Assembly: GCA_964635055.1 (NCBI GenBank) | Contig: CAZWMT010000003.1 | Span: 124,001-188,000, forward strand | Source: JAEUJM01 sp964635055 | GTDB taxonomy: Bacteria > Actinomycetota > Acidimicrobiia > Acidimicrobiales > DATDAH01 | Length of the DNA stretch: 64,000 nt | Direction: 5' to 3' | Shown: positions 1 to 9,469 of the stretch, in pieces | Position numbering within the stretch: the first letter of the stretch is position 1 | How the letters are laid out: each line of letters begins with the position of its first letter | Program-made: the position numbers and the translations under genes | Notes under the pieces: model-generated | Told to the model about the DNA's origin: nothing | What the model saw: only the letters and a program-made list of their open reading frames with translations | The model's database searches: none

Positions 1-748
<748 letters not shown>

Positions 749-752
<4 letters not shown>

Positions 753-1825
753 AGGCCCAACTCCTCTTCGCGCTCTTCCTCGATCTCCTCGAGGGCGGCC
801 TCGGCCTCCTCCAACTCTTCCTCTTCCTCTTCGATCGTGAGGGGGGCGTCGTGGTGGGCGCCGAGGTAGGCGTCGACGACGGCCTGGTTCTGGCCCACCT
901 GGTCGGGCGGGCTCTCGGAGATGATGCGTCCCTCGGCCATCACCACCACCCAGTCGCTGATGCTCGACACCACGTCCATGTCGTGCTCGATGAACAGCAC
1001 CGTGGCGCCGTCGGCCCGCATCTCCTTGATGTGCTCGAGCAGCGACTGGGTGAGCGCGGGGTTCACGCCCGCCATGGGCTCGTCCAACATGATGATCCGA
1101 GGGTCGCACATGAGCGCCCGGGCCATCTCGAGCAGCTTGCGTTGGCCACCCGAGAGGGTGCCGGCGTACTCGTTGCGCATGTGGTCCATCTTGAAGCGCT
1201 CGAGCAGGGCGTCGGCCCGGGCCTCCACCTCGCGTTCCTGGCGACGCCAGATCGCCGGGACCAGGGCCCGGAAGAAGTTCTCGCCCCGCTGGTCGGGGGC
1301 GGCCAGCTTCATGTTCTCGAGCACCGTGAGCCGCGACAGGGCCTTGGTGAGCTGGAACGTGCGCACCATGCCCGCCTGGGGGAACTTGTGCGCGGGCGCC
1401 TTCTCGAGCTGGCGACCGTCGAAGCTCCACGTGCCGGAGTCGGGGTCGCCGAAGCCGGTGAGGCAGTTGAAGAACGTGGTCTTCCCCGCGCCGTTGGGGC
1501 CGATCAGGGCGGTGATCGAGCCCCGCTGGATCTCGAGGTGGTCGACGTCGACCGCCTGGAGGCCCCCGAAGCGCCGGGTCATGTTGTCGGCGATGAGGAT
1601 CGGATCGGGCTTGGCCACCCCGGCCTCGGGCGCGACGTCCTTCAGCTGGGCCGCGACCGTGGCCGCGTCGGCGACGGTGTCGTAGTCGGCCGGCGTGCGG
1701 GGCGTGTCGACCTTGGCCGAGGCCGCCGCACCACCCCGGCGTCCCCACTTGGGCGCGGCGTCACCCGCCGTGTCGGGCGGCTCCGCGATCGGCGGCAGGT
1801 CCGGGCCCTCGCGGTCGCTACTCAT
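749..1825 (-). CDS. livG: Branched-chain amino acid-type ABC transporter ATP-binding protein LivG
   Basis: Second ATPase of the Liv importer, 358 residues. Walker A GPNGAGKT is at 109-116, the signature LSGGQRK at 224-230, Walker B IIMLDEP at 244-250 and the switch His at 281. Typical LivG is about 255 residues, so this protein carries two additions: a roughly 70-residue low-complexity N-terminus and a C-terminal tail (from about 331) that is almost entirely Glu/Ala/Leu and probably a charged helix. The ATG at 1825 was chosen because it overlaps the livM stop by 8 bp; an upstream in-frame start exists 11 codons earlier, inside livM. Middle member of the livHMGF operon. Confidence 0.93.
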
Positions 1826-2807
1826 CGAGGGCCAGCTCCCGCTTGTTGCCGAACACACCCTGCGGCCGGAAGACCATCAACAGCACGAGGCCGATGCCCA
1901 CCATCATGAACCGCACCTGGCCGACCTGGGTGCCGCTGATCACGGCGTCGGGCAACAGGTCGTTGGACACCAGTTGTCGGAGCATGCTGTCGGTGAAGGC
2001 GACCAGGAACCAGAACATGATCGCGCCCATCACCGGGCCCCAGGTGCTGGCCGCCCCGCCCAGGATGAGGGCGGCGTAGGCGAAGAAGGTGAAGGCGGTG
2101 GAGTAGTTGTCGGGCTGCACCGAGGTCTTGGCGACGGCGAAGGCGAAGCCCGCCAGGGTGCCCATGAGGCCGCCCAGGATGAGGCTCTGCATCTTGTACC
2201 AGTAGGCGTTCTTGCCCAGGCTGCGAGCCGCGTCCTCGTCCTCGCGGATGGCCTTCAGCACCCGACCCCAGGGGCTGCGCATCAGGGTCCAGACCAGCAG
2301 CGTCATCAAGAGCACCAGCGCCCAACCCACGGTGACGAGCCAGAGGTCGTTGGCGCTCAACTGCACGGGCCCGAAGCCGTGACGTCCCCCGCTGTAGGGG
2401 TTGAGGCTGTAGAAGTCGTCGGTGAACGACTGCAGCCCGGCGCTGCCGCCGGTGTACTCGTTGAGGCTCACCGACCGCGCCACCAGGCGGATGATCTCGC
2501 CGGCCGCGATGGTGACGATGGCCAGGTAGTCGGCCCGCAGGCGCAAGGTGGGGAACCCGAGGATCAACGCCAGGACCACCGAGGCGGCCAGTCCCACCGC
2601 CACACCGGCCCACATCGACCAGCCGAAGTAGGTGACGCTGATGGCGACGCCGTACGCGCCCATGGCCGCGAAGCCCACCTGGCCGAAGTTCAACAGGCCG
2701 GTGTAGCCGAACTGCACGTTGAGGCCCACCGCCGCCAGTGCGTAGATGACGGCGTCGACCCCCACCGCGGCCGACGCGCTGTTCTCGAAGATGCCTTTCC
2801 AGTCCAT
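1818..2807 (-). CDS. livM: Branched-chain amino acid-type ABC transporter permease LivM
   Basis: Membrane permease of the Liv system, 329 residues. The family core is plain: GLNVQFGYTGLLNFGQVGF near the N-terminus, the EAA-like loop RSPWGRVLKAIREDEDAARSLG and the C-terminal FRPQG motif. About eight to ten hydrophobic segments are visible. An AGGGGGGAGGG-like ribosome binding stretch lies immediately before the ATG. Transcribed after livH with a 12-bp gap and overlapping livG. Expected to pair with LivH as the heterodimeric translocation channel. Nothing is missing compared with the family. Confidence 0.93.
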   Translation of the reverse strand: MDWKGIFENSASAAVGVDAVIYALAAVGLNVQFGYTGLLNFGQVGFAAMGAYGVAISVTYFGWSMWAGVAVGLAASVVLALILGFPTLRLRADYLAIVTIAAGEIIRLVARSVSLNEYTGGSAGLQSFTDDFYSLNPYSGGRHGFGPVQLSANDLWLVTVGWALVLLMTLLVWTLMRSPWGRVLKAIREDEDAARSLGKNAYWYKMQSLILGGLMGTLAGFAFAVAKTSVQPDNYSTAFTFFAYAALILGGAASTWGPVMGAIMFWFLVAFTDSMLRQLVSNDLLPDAVISGTQVGQVRFMMVGIGLVLLMVFRPQGVFGNKRELALDE

Positions 2808-2819
2808 GGCCCTCCCCCC

Positions 2820-4148
2820 TCAACCGACCCGCTCGGCCTGGCCGAGGATGCCCTGCGGCCGGAACAACAAGATGAGGATCAGGATCACGAGGGCCCCCAC
2901 GTTCTTGAGCTCCGTCGGCACCCACAGGGTGGACACCTGGACGAAGATGCCGACGATCAGGCTGCCCACCAGCGCGCCGTAGGCAGTGCCGAGGCCACCG
3001 AGGGTGACGCCGGCGAACATCAACAGCAGCAACCGGAAGCCCATCTGGAAGCTCACCTGCTCGGTGACCCCGAACAGCACGCCGCCGAAGGCGGCCAGGC
3101 CGCCACCGGCGGCCCAGACGAACAGGATCACCCGGTCGACGTCGATGCCGGACGACGCGGCCAGGTCCTTGTTGTCGGCCACGGCGCGCATCGCCTTGCC
3201 GATCTTGGTGCGCTGGAGGAGCAGGCCCACACCGATCAACACGATGACCGACAGGATGATCGAGACGATGTCCTTCGCGGCGATCGAGACCGGGCCGATG
3301 TCGATGCCCTTCTGCACCGCGTAGTCGCCGTAGGGCCGGGTGCGGCCACCGAAGGTGTAGAGGAACATGTAGCGGAACATCAGCGACATGCCGATCGAGA
3401 TCACGAGCATGGCGACCAGGCCCGTCCCACGGTGCCGGAGCCGTCGCCAGAACGCGAAGTCGTAGAGCGCGCCGACTGCGGCGCCGATGAGCACCGCCAG
3501 GACGGCGGCGGGGATCAGAGGCATGCCGAGGCGGACGTTGATGAACCACGCCACCATGGCCCCGAACGTGACCATCTCGCCGTGGGAGAAGTTGGTGAGC
3601 CCGGTGGTGCCGAAGATGAGCGACAGGCCGATCGCGCCCATGGCGATCACGAGGCCGAACTTGACGCCCTCGACCAGCAACTGGGCGAACTTGCGGAGTT
3701 CGCTGACCGGCTTGTTCTCGGCCTCACCCAGGGGGTAGAGGAGCGGGCGGGTCTGCGACGGGAACAGGGTGAACTCGAGGGTGGCCCGATCGGGGTTGCG
3801 CAGGTCGACGCCGTCGGGGAGCGTGGCGGGGTCGAGGGTGGCGCTGTAGTCGCCTGGTTCGGGCAGCGGGATGTCGTAGACGCCGTCGGCGTCGGTGGTG
3901 GCCTCGCCCACCACCTGGCCCGAGGCGTCCTTCACCGTGATCGTCACGCCCTCGACGGGATCCTGCCCGTTCTTGATGACGCCCCTGACCCCGACGCCGG
4001 CACCCGCGGTCGTGGTCGTGGCGCCGCCCGTGCCGCTCTGGTCGGTCTCGGCCTGGGTGGTGCCGGTCTGCGCCCCGGCCAGCCCGCCCGACAACAGCAC
4101 CGAGCCGCCCAAGGTGACGGCGAGCACGATGAGGGTCAGCTTGCGCAC
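2820..4148 (-). CDS. livH: LivH-type permease with signal peptide and Ig-like/carboxypeptidase-regulatory-like N-terminal domain
   Basis: Residues about 155-442 form a standard LivH permease (GLSLIFGTTGLTNFSHGE, AVADNKDLAASSGI, FRPQG at the end). Before it sit a Sec-like signal sequence (residues 1-27, ending GLAGAQ), a Gly/Thr-rich linker (28-50) and a beta-rich domain at about 51-125 (VRGVIKNGQDPVEGVTITV ... GVYDIPLPEPGDYSATL) that resembles carboxypeptidase regulatory-like or Cna-B Ig folds. Usual LivH is about 290 residues. The extension should face the outside of the membrane and might help capture substrate or dock the binding protein; that role is inference. GTG start preceded by GGGGAGAG. 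First gene of the operon; no substrate-binding protein gene is in this window. Confidence 0.88.
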   Translation of the reverse strand: MRKLTLIVLAVTLGGSVLLSGGLAGAQTGTTQAETDQSGTGGATTTTAGAGVGVRGVIKNGQDPVEGVTITVKDASGQVVGEATTDADGVYDIPLPEPGDYSATLDPATLPDGVDLRNPDRATLEFTLFPSQTRPLLYPLGEAENKPVSELRKFAQLLVEGVKFGLVIAMGAIGLSLIFGTTGLTNFSHGEMVTFGAMVAWFINVRLGMPLIPAAVLAVLIGAAVGALYDFAFWRRLRHRGTGLVAMLVISIGMSLMFRYMFLYTFGGRTRPYGDYAVQKGIDIGPVSIAAKDIVSIILSVIVLIGVGLLLQRTKIGKAMRAVADNKDLAASSGIDVDRVILFVWAAGGGLAAFGGVLFGVTEQVSFQMGFRLLLLMFAGVTLGGLGTAYGALVGSLIVGIFVQVSTLWVPTELKNVGALVILILILLFRPQGILGQAERVG

Positions 4149-4266
4149 GTGTCGTCTCTCCCCTTGCGGCCCGACATGCCCTCACTCGAGGACGCGCTGC
4201 CCGCCGGCGGCACAGTAGCCAATCGTGCGGCTGCAAGTGACCAACAGCCCCATGGTTCACACGAGA

Positions 4267-4950
4267 TCAGCCGATGGCCAGGATCGACCCCAGGTCCTCG
4301 GCAGTGGCCACGAAGCCGGTGTAGAACGCGCCGAACTCGCCGTAGAGCGCCGACGCCTCGTCGAAGCGCATCGTGTACACGACCTCTTTCAGGTCGTCGG
4401 GGGTGTCGGCGAACAGGGTGACCCCCCATTCGAAGTCGTCGAGGCCGGTCGAGCCGGTGACCACCTGCACCACGCGGCCGGCGAACTTGCGGCCCGACGC
4501 GCCGTGCTCGTACATCAGGTCCTTGCGCTTCTCGTAGGGAAGCGTGAACCAGTTGGCCCCCACGTTGCGACGCTTGGTCATCGGGTAGAAGCACCACGCC
4601 CGCTTGCCCTCGGGCGGCAGCACCGGGTTCAGGCGGGCCTGGTTGCGCTCGGGCGGGAGGCCCTGGGCGTACTCGGACAACTCGGTGAGCGACACGTACG
4701 AGTCGACGACGCTCAGCCCGGCGGTCTGCAGGTCGGTCTGGAAGCGGCGCAACCGCACCACGTCGTCGCCCAGCGCCATGAACGCCGCGTCCGCCTTGTG
4801 GCCGAGCAACGCCACCGGCACCACCTGGTCGCCCTCGCCCTCGGCGCGCTTCACCGCCGCGGCGACGGCGGTGGCATCGGCACCCGACGTGGGCTTCACG
4901 AACAGGTGGAGGACGGCCAGGCCCACTGACGGGGACAGGGGTTCGGTCAT
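4267..4950 (-). CDS. chdC: Coproheme decarboxylase ChdC (HemQ), chlorite dismutase family
   Basis: Predicted to decarboxylate coproheme III to heme b in the coproporphyrin-dependent heme pathway used by Actinomycetota and Firmicutes. The 227-residue length matches the family. The FYPMTKRR stretch with Tyr122 corresponds to the catalytic Tyr region, NWFTLPYEKRKDLMYEHG carries the conserved Trp and proximal His149, and the C-terminal LYGEFGAFYTG motif is typical. It stands alone on the minus strand. A TAGCCT box ends 6 nt before the ATG, so the transcript is probably leaderless. Chlorite dismutase activity itself is unlikely because actinobacterial members of this type serve heme synthesis. Confidence 0.92.
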   Translation of the reverse strand: MTEPLSPSVGLAVLHLFVKPTSGADATAVAAAVKRAEGEGDQVVPVALLGHKADAAFMALGDDVVRLRRFQTDLQTAGLSVVDSYVSLTELSEYAQGLPPERNQARLNPVLPPEGKRAWCFYPMTKRRNVGANWFTLPYEKRKDLMYEHGASGRKFAGRVVQVVTGSTGLDDFEWGVTLFADTPDDLKEVVYTMRFDEASALYGEFGAFYTGFVATAEDLGSILAIG

Positions 4951-4956
4951 GGCGCC

Positions 4957-4962
4957 AGGCTA
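4957..4962 (-). promoter_or_regulatory. -10 box (TAGCCT), 6 nt before the chdC start
   Basis: TANNNT hexamer on the minus strand separated from the chdC ATG by six bases, the geometry expected for a leaderless mRNA whose first base is the A of ATG. The same arrangement recurs before eleven other genes in this window. Confidence 0.6.
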
Positions 4963-4989
4963 ACGGTGGCCGGTCCCCGGGCCGCCGGC

Positions 4990-5466
4990 TCAGGCCTCGG
5001 CGGCGCGCTTCAGCTGGGTCAGGCCCTTCTCGAAGTCGGGGCCGATCATCTTGTCCATGCTCTTGAAGATGCCCATCACCTTGGTCATCACGGTCTTGGC
5101 GCCGACCATCGTCCAGGTCACCTCGGTACCGTCGCCGGTGGCGGCCAGCGCGAACCGGGTGGTGTTCTGGGCCTTGAACGGCTTCAGGAAGTCCAGCTTG
5201 ATGGTCAGCCCGACGGGGTCGTCCGCCTCGATGATCTCCATGCGCCCCTCACCGGCCTTGCGGTTGCCCTGCCACGCGTAGGTGGCGCCGAGGCCCGACC
5301 CGGGCCCGCTGTAGGTGCGGGTCATGTTCGGGTCGAGCTCCTCCCACGGCGACCACTCGGGCCAGCGGTGGAAGTCGACGAGCAGCCCGTAGACCACCGC
5401 CGGGGCGGCGTCGATGGTGGCGGATCGCACGACCCGGTACGTGGTGGCGTCATCGGTCCCCGGCAT
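4990..5466 (-). CDS. SRPBCC (polyketide cyclase/START-like) family protein
   Basis: 158-residue ligand-binding protein of the SRPBCC helix-grip fold: VVRSATIDAAPAVVYGLLVDFHRWPEWSPWEE at the N-terminus and a C-terminal helix around DFEKGLTQLKRAAEA. The central GLGATYAWQGNRKAGEGRMEI stretch is typical of the polyketide_cyc2 subgroup. The ATG at 5466 follows CCGGAG and starts just at the domain; the frame stays open upstream but without family similarity. Downstream chdC is separated by 39 bp and has its own probable promoter. Ligand and role are unknown. Confidence 0.85.
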   Translation of the reverse strand: MPGTDDATTYRVVRSATIDAAPAVVYGLLVDFHRWPEWSPWEELDPNMTRTYSGPGSGLGATYAWQGNRKAGEGRMEIIEADDPVGLTIKLDFLKPFKAQNTTRFALAATGDGTEVTWTMVGAKTVMTKVMGIFKSMDKMIGPDFEKGLTQLKRAAEA

Positions 5467-5552
5467 CTCCGGCCTCCCCTGCTCGCGACGCTCGCACGCT
5501 AGCGCTCCCCACCTCGGGTCTCTCGGAAGGGCGTCCACGCCGACGATGGCGG

Positions 5553-8306
5553 TCAGCGGTCGGACGTCACCCAGGTGAACTGCTCGATCCGGTCGTTGCC
5601 GGTGTCGGCCACGTACAGGCGGCCGCGGCCGCCGGCCGCGAGGCCCTCGGGGTGGACGAACCGGCCAGGGCCGGCGCCCCGGCGACCCCACGCCCGCACG
5701 AACGCGCCCGTCGCGTCGTACTGGCGGACGGCCTGATCACCCCGGTCGGCCACCACCAGCCCGCCGGCGGCGGAGATCGTCACCGAGGCAGGACGGTGCG
5801 GATGGTCGGCCCCGCTGCGATCGTCCCAGTGGGCGACCAGCACCCCCTCGGCGGTGAAGCGCTGGATGCGACCGTTGAAGGTGTCGGCCACGTAGACGTC
5901 GCCGGCGCCGTCGACCGCCACGCCGAGGGGGTTGGCGAACCGTCCCGGCTCGACGCCGAAGTCGCCCCAGGCATCGACGAAGGTGCCGTCGGCGCCGAAC
6001 GCCTGGATGCGGTTGTTGAGGGTGTCGGCCACGTAGACCGTGCCGTCCGGGCCGACGGCCACACCGGACGGCTCGTTGAAGCGGCCGGCGCGGGCACCGG
6101 TGGCACCCCAGGCCCGCACGAACCGACCGTCGGCGGTGAACTCCTGGATGCGGTTGTTGCCGGTGTCGGCCACATACACGTCGCCCGCAGGGGCCACCGC
6201 CACGGCCGCGGGCCGGTGGAACCGGCCGTCGTCGCTGCCGGTACCACCCCAGGCCATGTCGAACGTGCCGTCGGCGTCGAAGCGCTGGATGCGGTCGTTG
6301 CCCGTGTCGGCCACATACACGCTGCCGTCGAGGGCGACGGCCACGCCGGCGGGGGTGTCGAGCTCACCGTCCCCGGCGCCCGAGGTGCCCCACGCCCGCA
6401 CGTACGCCGGTCGCGCCCCGGCGGCCCCCCGCCCGGGCACCGACCCGTCGTTGGACGTGGTGGCGGGTCCGGTGGTCGAGGGCCCCGCCGATGTCTGCGG
6501 AACCGTGGTGGGCGTGGTGGTCGTGCTGGTCGTGCTGGTCGTGGTGGTCGGGGCCGTCGTGGTGGTCGGGGCCGGTGTCGGGACCGTGGGGAGGTCGACC
6601 GCCGGGGTCGCGCCCCCGGCGTCGACGGCGTCGGCGGCGACCAACATCGGGTAGCTGTCGATGGCGGCGCCGCCGGCCGGGTGCACCTCGAAGTGCAGGT
6701 GCGGGGGCGTGCTGCGGGCGTTGCCCGTGTGGCCCACGTAGCCGATCACCTGCCCGGCGCCGACCACCAGCCCGTCGGCCACCCCTTCGGCGTAGCCGCT
6801 GAGGTGGGCGTAGTAGTACTGCGTCCCGCTCTCACCGACGAGCCACAGCTTGGTGCCGCCCAGGTCGTCGGTGCCCACCCGAGCCAGCACCCCGCGCTCG
6901 ACCGCCACGAGGGGGGTGCCCTCGGCGGCGAACACGTCGGTGCCCTGGTGCCGGCGCCCCCCCGACCGGGGTGCGCCCCACGTGTCGGTGTAGTCGTGGG
7001 CGCCACCCACGGGGAACCGGAAGCCGCTCACCGCCAGGTCGCCCCCGTTCTCGAAGGTGGCCAGCTGGTAGCGGCCGTCGTCCACCTGCGACTGCAGCTG
7101 GCGGCGATCGGCCACCGCGCGGTCGACGTCGTCCTGGCGCTGTGCCCGGCTCGATGCCACCTCGCCCAACCGGGCGACGACATCGGCCTGTTGCGCCAGC
7201 AGCGCGTTGTAGGTGGCCACACCCTGTTCGAGCACCGTGCCCATCATCACCACGTCACTGCCGGTGGCGGCGAGGCTCATGTAGGCGTCGACCGCAACCA
7301 CGTAGGCGTCGGCCGCCCGCTGCTGCATCTCGGCCTCGGCGTCGTCCAACTGGGCCGAGAGCCGGTTGCGACGCGCCTCGAGGCGCCGTTCGCGGGCCTC
7401 GATCCGAGCCGACTCCTCGCGCTGCGCCGCCAGGTCGGCGGCCGAGGCCGCCAACTCGGCCTGAGCCTGGTCGAGGCGGGACTGGGCGCCGTCGAGGTCG
7501 GCGGTGACGACCTGGCTCGCGCTCGAGGGGTCGGGCGACGGCGGCAGGTCGGGCACCTCGTCGAGGGGGACGGGCGGCGGCGAGGGAGCGTCACCGCCGG
7601 CGGCGGGATCGGGAGGCACGGTCGTGCTGGTGGTTGTAGTGGTCCCCCCCGGGACGGTCGTCGTGGTGGTCGGGGGCGCGGTGGTGGGCGTGGTCGCCTG
7701 GGACACGACCACGCTCACCAGCGGTGGCGGCGCCCCGTCCGGGGCGCACACCTGGGGGGCGCCGCCCGCCGGCACCGGAACGAGGGTGAGGCGGTCGGGC
7801 GCCGAGAACGTCACCGTGGTGGGGGCCACCCCCGACCGCAGTCGCACCCTCGCCGACGCCGACGCGGACATCGCCACCGGGCCGCCGTCCGGCGTGAGCA
7901 TCAGGGTCAGCGCCCGGGTGTCGGCGTACCAGGCCGACGCGGCCACGCCGGCCACGTCCGAGAATGCCACCCCGGTCACGCTCGCCACCTCGGCCGGCAG
8001 GGGGTAGCTCAGCCAGACGTCACCGGATGACGGGACCGTCGGCGGCGCCGGGAACCGCTGGGTGAGGGTGAGGCGGACGGCGCCCCCGTCGGGCACCTCG
8101 GCGGGAACAGCGGAGGCGTCGACGGCCACGGTGACAGGAGCCGCCGGGCACGCGAACGTCACCTCGGCCTGACCCTCGGGGGCGGGCTGGGCGGCGGCGT
8201 TCGATCCCGCGATGCCTCGCAAGGAGGTGGGGGCCAACAACAGCGCCGCGAGCACACCAATGCCACCGATCTCGAGGATCCGGCGCACTCGGTGCTGTCG
8301 TCGCAT
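5553..8306 (-). CDS. Secreted M23 metallopeptidase fused to a six-bladed NHL-repeat propeller
   Basis: 917 residues, exported: an arginine-rich start and hydrophobic segment (about 10-28) form a signal sequence or anchor. Domains in order: an unassigned beta-rich region (about 45-200); a Thr/Pro-rich linker (205-235); an Ala/Glu/Arg coiled coil (about 265-410) like that of PcsB/EnvC-type proteins; an M23 LytM domain (about 430-545) with both zinc motifs intact (H453-x3-D457, and H536-x-H538); a second Thr/Pro linker (565-620); and six NHL repeats (about 635-917), each with the 'GVAV..DG.VYVADT.N.RIQ.F' signature. The peptidase should cut peptidoglycan crosslinks; the propeller probably binds protein or glycan. 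The gene stands alone. Confidence 0.9.
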   Translation of the reverse strand: MRRQHRVRRILEIGGIGVLAALLLAPTSLRGIAGSNAAAQPAPEGQAEVTFACPAAPVTVAVDASAVPAEVPDGGAVRLTLTQRFPAPPTVPSSGDVWLSYPLPAEVASVTGVAFSDVAGVAASAWYADTRALTLMLTPDGGPVAMSASASARVRLRSGVAPTTVTFSAPDRLTLVPVPAGGAPQVCAPDGAPPPLVSVVVSQATTPTTAPPTTTTTVPGGTTTTTSTTVPPDPAAGGDAPSPPPVPLDEVPDLPPSPDPSSASQVVTADLDGAQSRLDQAQAELAASAADLAAQREESARIEARERRLEARRNRLSAQLDDAEAEMQQRAADAYVVAVDAYMSLAATGSDVVMMGTVLEQGVATYNALLAQQADVVARLGEVASSRAQRQDDVDRAVADRRQLQSQVDDGRYQLATFENGGDLAVSGFRFPVGGAHDYTDTWGAPRSGGRRHQGTDVFAAEGTPLVAVERGVLARVGTDDLGGTKLWLVGESGTQYYYAHLSGYAEGVADGLVVGAGQVIGYVGHTGNARSTPPHLHFEVHPAGGAAIDSYPMLVAADAVDAGGATPAVDLPTVPTPAPTTTTAPTTTTSTTSTTTTPTTVPQTSAGPSTTGPATTSNDGSVPGRGAAGARPAYVRAWGTSGAGDGELDTPAGVAVALDGSVYVADTGNDRIQRFDADGTFDMAWGGTGSDDGRFHRPAAVAVAPAGDVYVADTGNNRIQEFTADGRFVRAWGATGARAGRFNEPSGVAVGPDGTVYVADTLNNRIQAFGADGTFVDAWGDFGVEPGRFANPLGVAVDGAGDVYVADTFNGRIQRFTAEGVLVAHWDDRSGADHPHRPASVTISAAGGLVVADRGDQAVRQYDATGAFVRAWGRRGAGPGRFVHPEGLAAGGRGRLYVADTGNDRIEQFTWVTSDR

Positions 8307-8446
8307 CGCCCTGACCTCCTCTCCGGGAGTCCCAGTGCCCTGGCGTGCGCCCTCATCGTGACGCCTCGGGCCGATCCTCTGCAGAGGCGAAGGTCCCGTT
8401 CGCGCGATCCGGAGGCGACGCCGACCGCCGCCCGCCGGGCCTCAGG

Positions 8447-9244
8447 TCACCAGGCGAGGCCGAGCGTCTCGCGCATCGTCGCCTCGAAGGTGGCGTCGTC
8501 GCTGGCTGCCCGCACGGCTGCGACCATCTCCGCGTCGGCACCGACAGGGATGCGCAGAGGTGGCGCATCGGCCTCGACCGCGTCGGCGATGGCCGCGGCC
8601 ACCAGCTCGGGGCCCGGCACCTCGTCGCCGCCCGCCAGCACCTCGGCGGCCGTGTCCCACTCGCGCCGCAGGTCGTCGTAGGGGGCGGTGTCCTCACCGA
8701 AGCGCTGCACGTTGTCCCCGAAGGCCGTCTCGATGTTCCCGGGCTCGATGATCACCACTCGGACGCCGAAGTGGCCGAGCTCGTAGTGGAGGCTCTCGGA
8801 CAGCGCCTCGACCGCGAACTTGGACGCCGCGTAGAAGCCGTTGAGCGGTGCCGCCACCTTCCCCGCCATCGATGAGACGTTGACGATGGTGCCGGCGCCC
8901 CTCGCGCGCATCCCCGGGGCCACCGCCTGCACCATGCGGGCCACACCGAACACGTTGGTCTCGAACATGGCCTTCACCCGGTCCAGGGGCGCCCGCTCGA
9001 TGGGCCCACCCACCTCCCAGCCGGCGTTGTTCACCAGCACGTCGAGGTCGCCGGCGGCGGCCACCGCGGCGGCCACGGACGCGTCGTCGTCCACGTCGAG
9101 CTCGAGTCTCGCCGCCACGTCCAGGCCGTCGAGCGTCTCCGGGCGGCGGGCGGTGGCCACGACGTCGTGACCCCGGGTCGCCATCTCGACGGCCGTCGCC
9201 CGCCCGATCCCCGTCGAACAACCCGTGATCAGCACCCGTGCCAT
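8447..9244 (-). CDS. Classical short-chain dehydrogenase/reductase (SDR)
   Basis: 265-residue NAD(P)-dependent oxidoreductase. The TGxxxGIG cofactor motif reads TGCSTGIG at residues 7-14, NNAG follows at about 90, the catalytic Ser is in VNVSSMAG and the YxxxK active site is YAASK. An Arg-containing stretch after the second beta strand suggests NADP(H) preference. It sits 225 bp downstream of the epimerase gene on the same strand with no recognisable coding between. Substrate unknown; members of this 'oxidoreductase' subgroup act on diverse alcohols and ketones. Confidence 0.9.
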   Translation of the reverse strand: MARVLITGCSTGIGRATAVEMATRGHDVVATARRPETLDGLDVAARLELDVDDDASVAAAVAAAGDLDVLVNNAGWEVGGPIERAPLDRVKAMFETNVFGVARMVQAVAPGMRARGAGTIVNVSSMAGKVAAPLNGFYAASKFAVEALSESLHYELGHFGVRVVIIEPGNIETAFGDNVQRFGEDTAPYDDLRREWDTAAEVLAGGDEVPGPELVAAAIADAVEADAPPLRIPVGADAEMVAAVRAASDDATFEATMRETLGLAW

Positions 9245-9469
9245 GCGGGACCCCCTCGTCCTCGTGCCCGTGTCGCGCCGCCGTCCCGGCGACCCGGGCC
9301 ATCAAACCACGTTGCCTGCAGCTGAGCCGGGTCGGGCGGCGTGCCCACCTGCTCGCCGCCGACGTGGTGGGACGGCCCGATGCGCGCCGGTCGTCCCCTG
9401 GCGAGGAAGGCGCGGTCGGCCGCCTCGAGATCCGTGGCCGTCGCGCCTGGCCTCACCCCGTTGCCGCTC

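Noticed and set aside
1695..4421. Long plus-strand open frame opposite livM and livH
   Set aside because: Arg/His/Gly/Gln-rich composition without domains; the minus strand holds clear permease genes.
6460..6600. Repetitive GT/GG-rich tracts around 6500 and 7620-7690, seen as possible microsatellites
   Set aside because: They encode the Thr/Pro linkers of the M23-NHL protein, so the repetitiveness follows from protein composition.
9245..9469. Possible small gene between the SDR and epimerase genes
   Set aside because: An open frame exists, but its composition and lack of start signals or similarity do not support coding.
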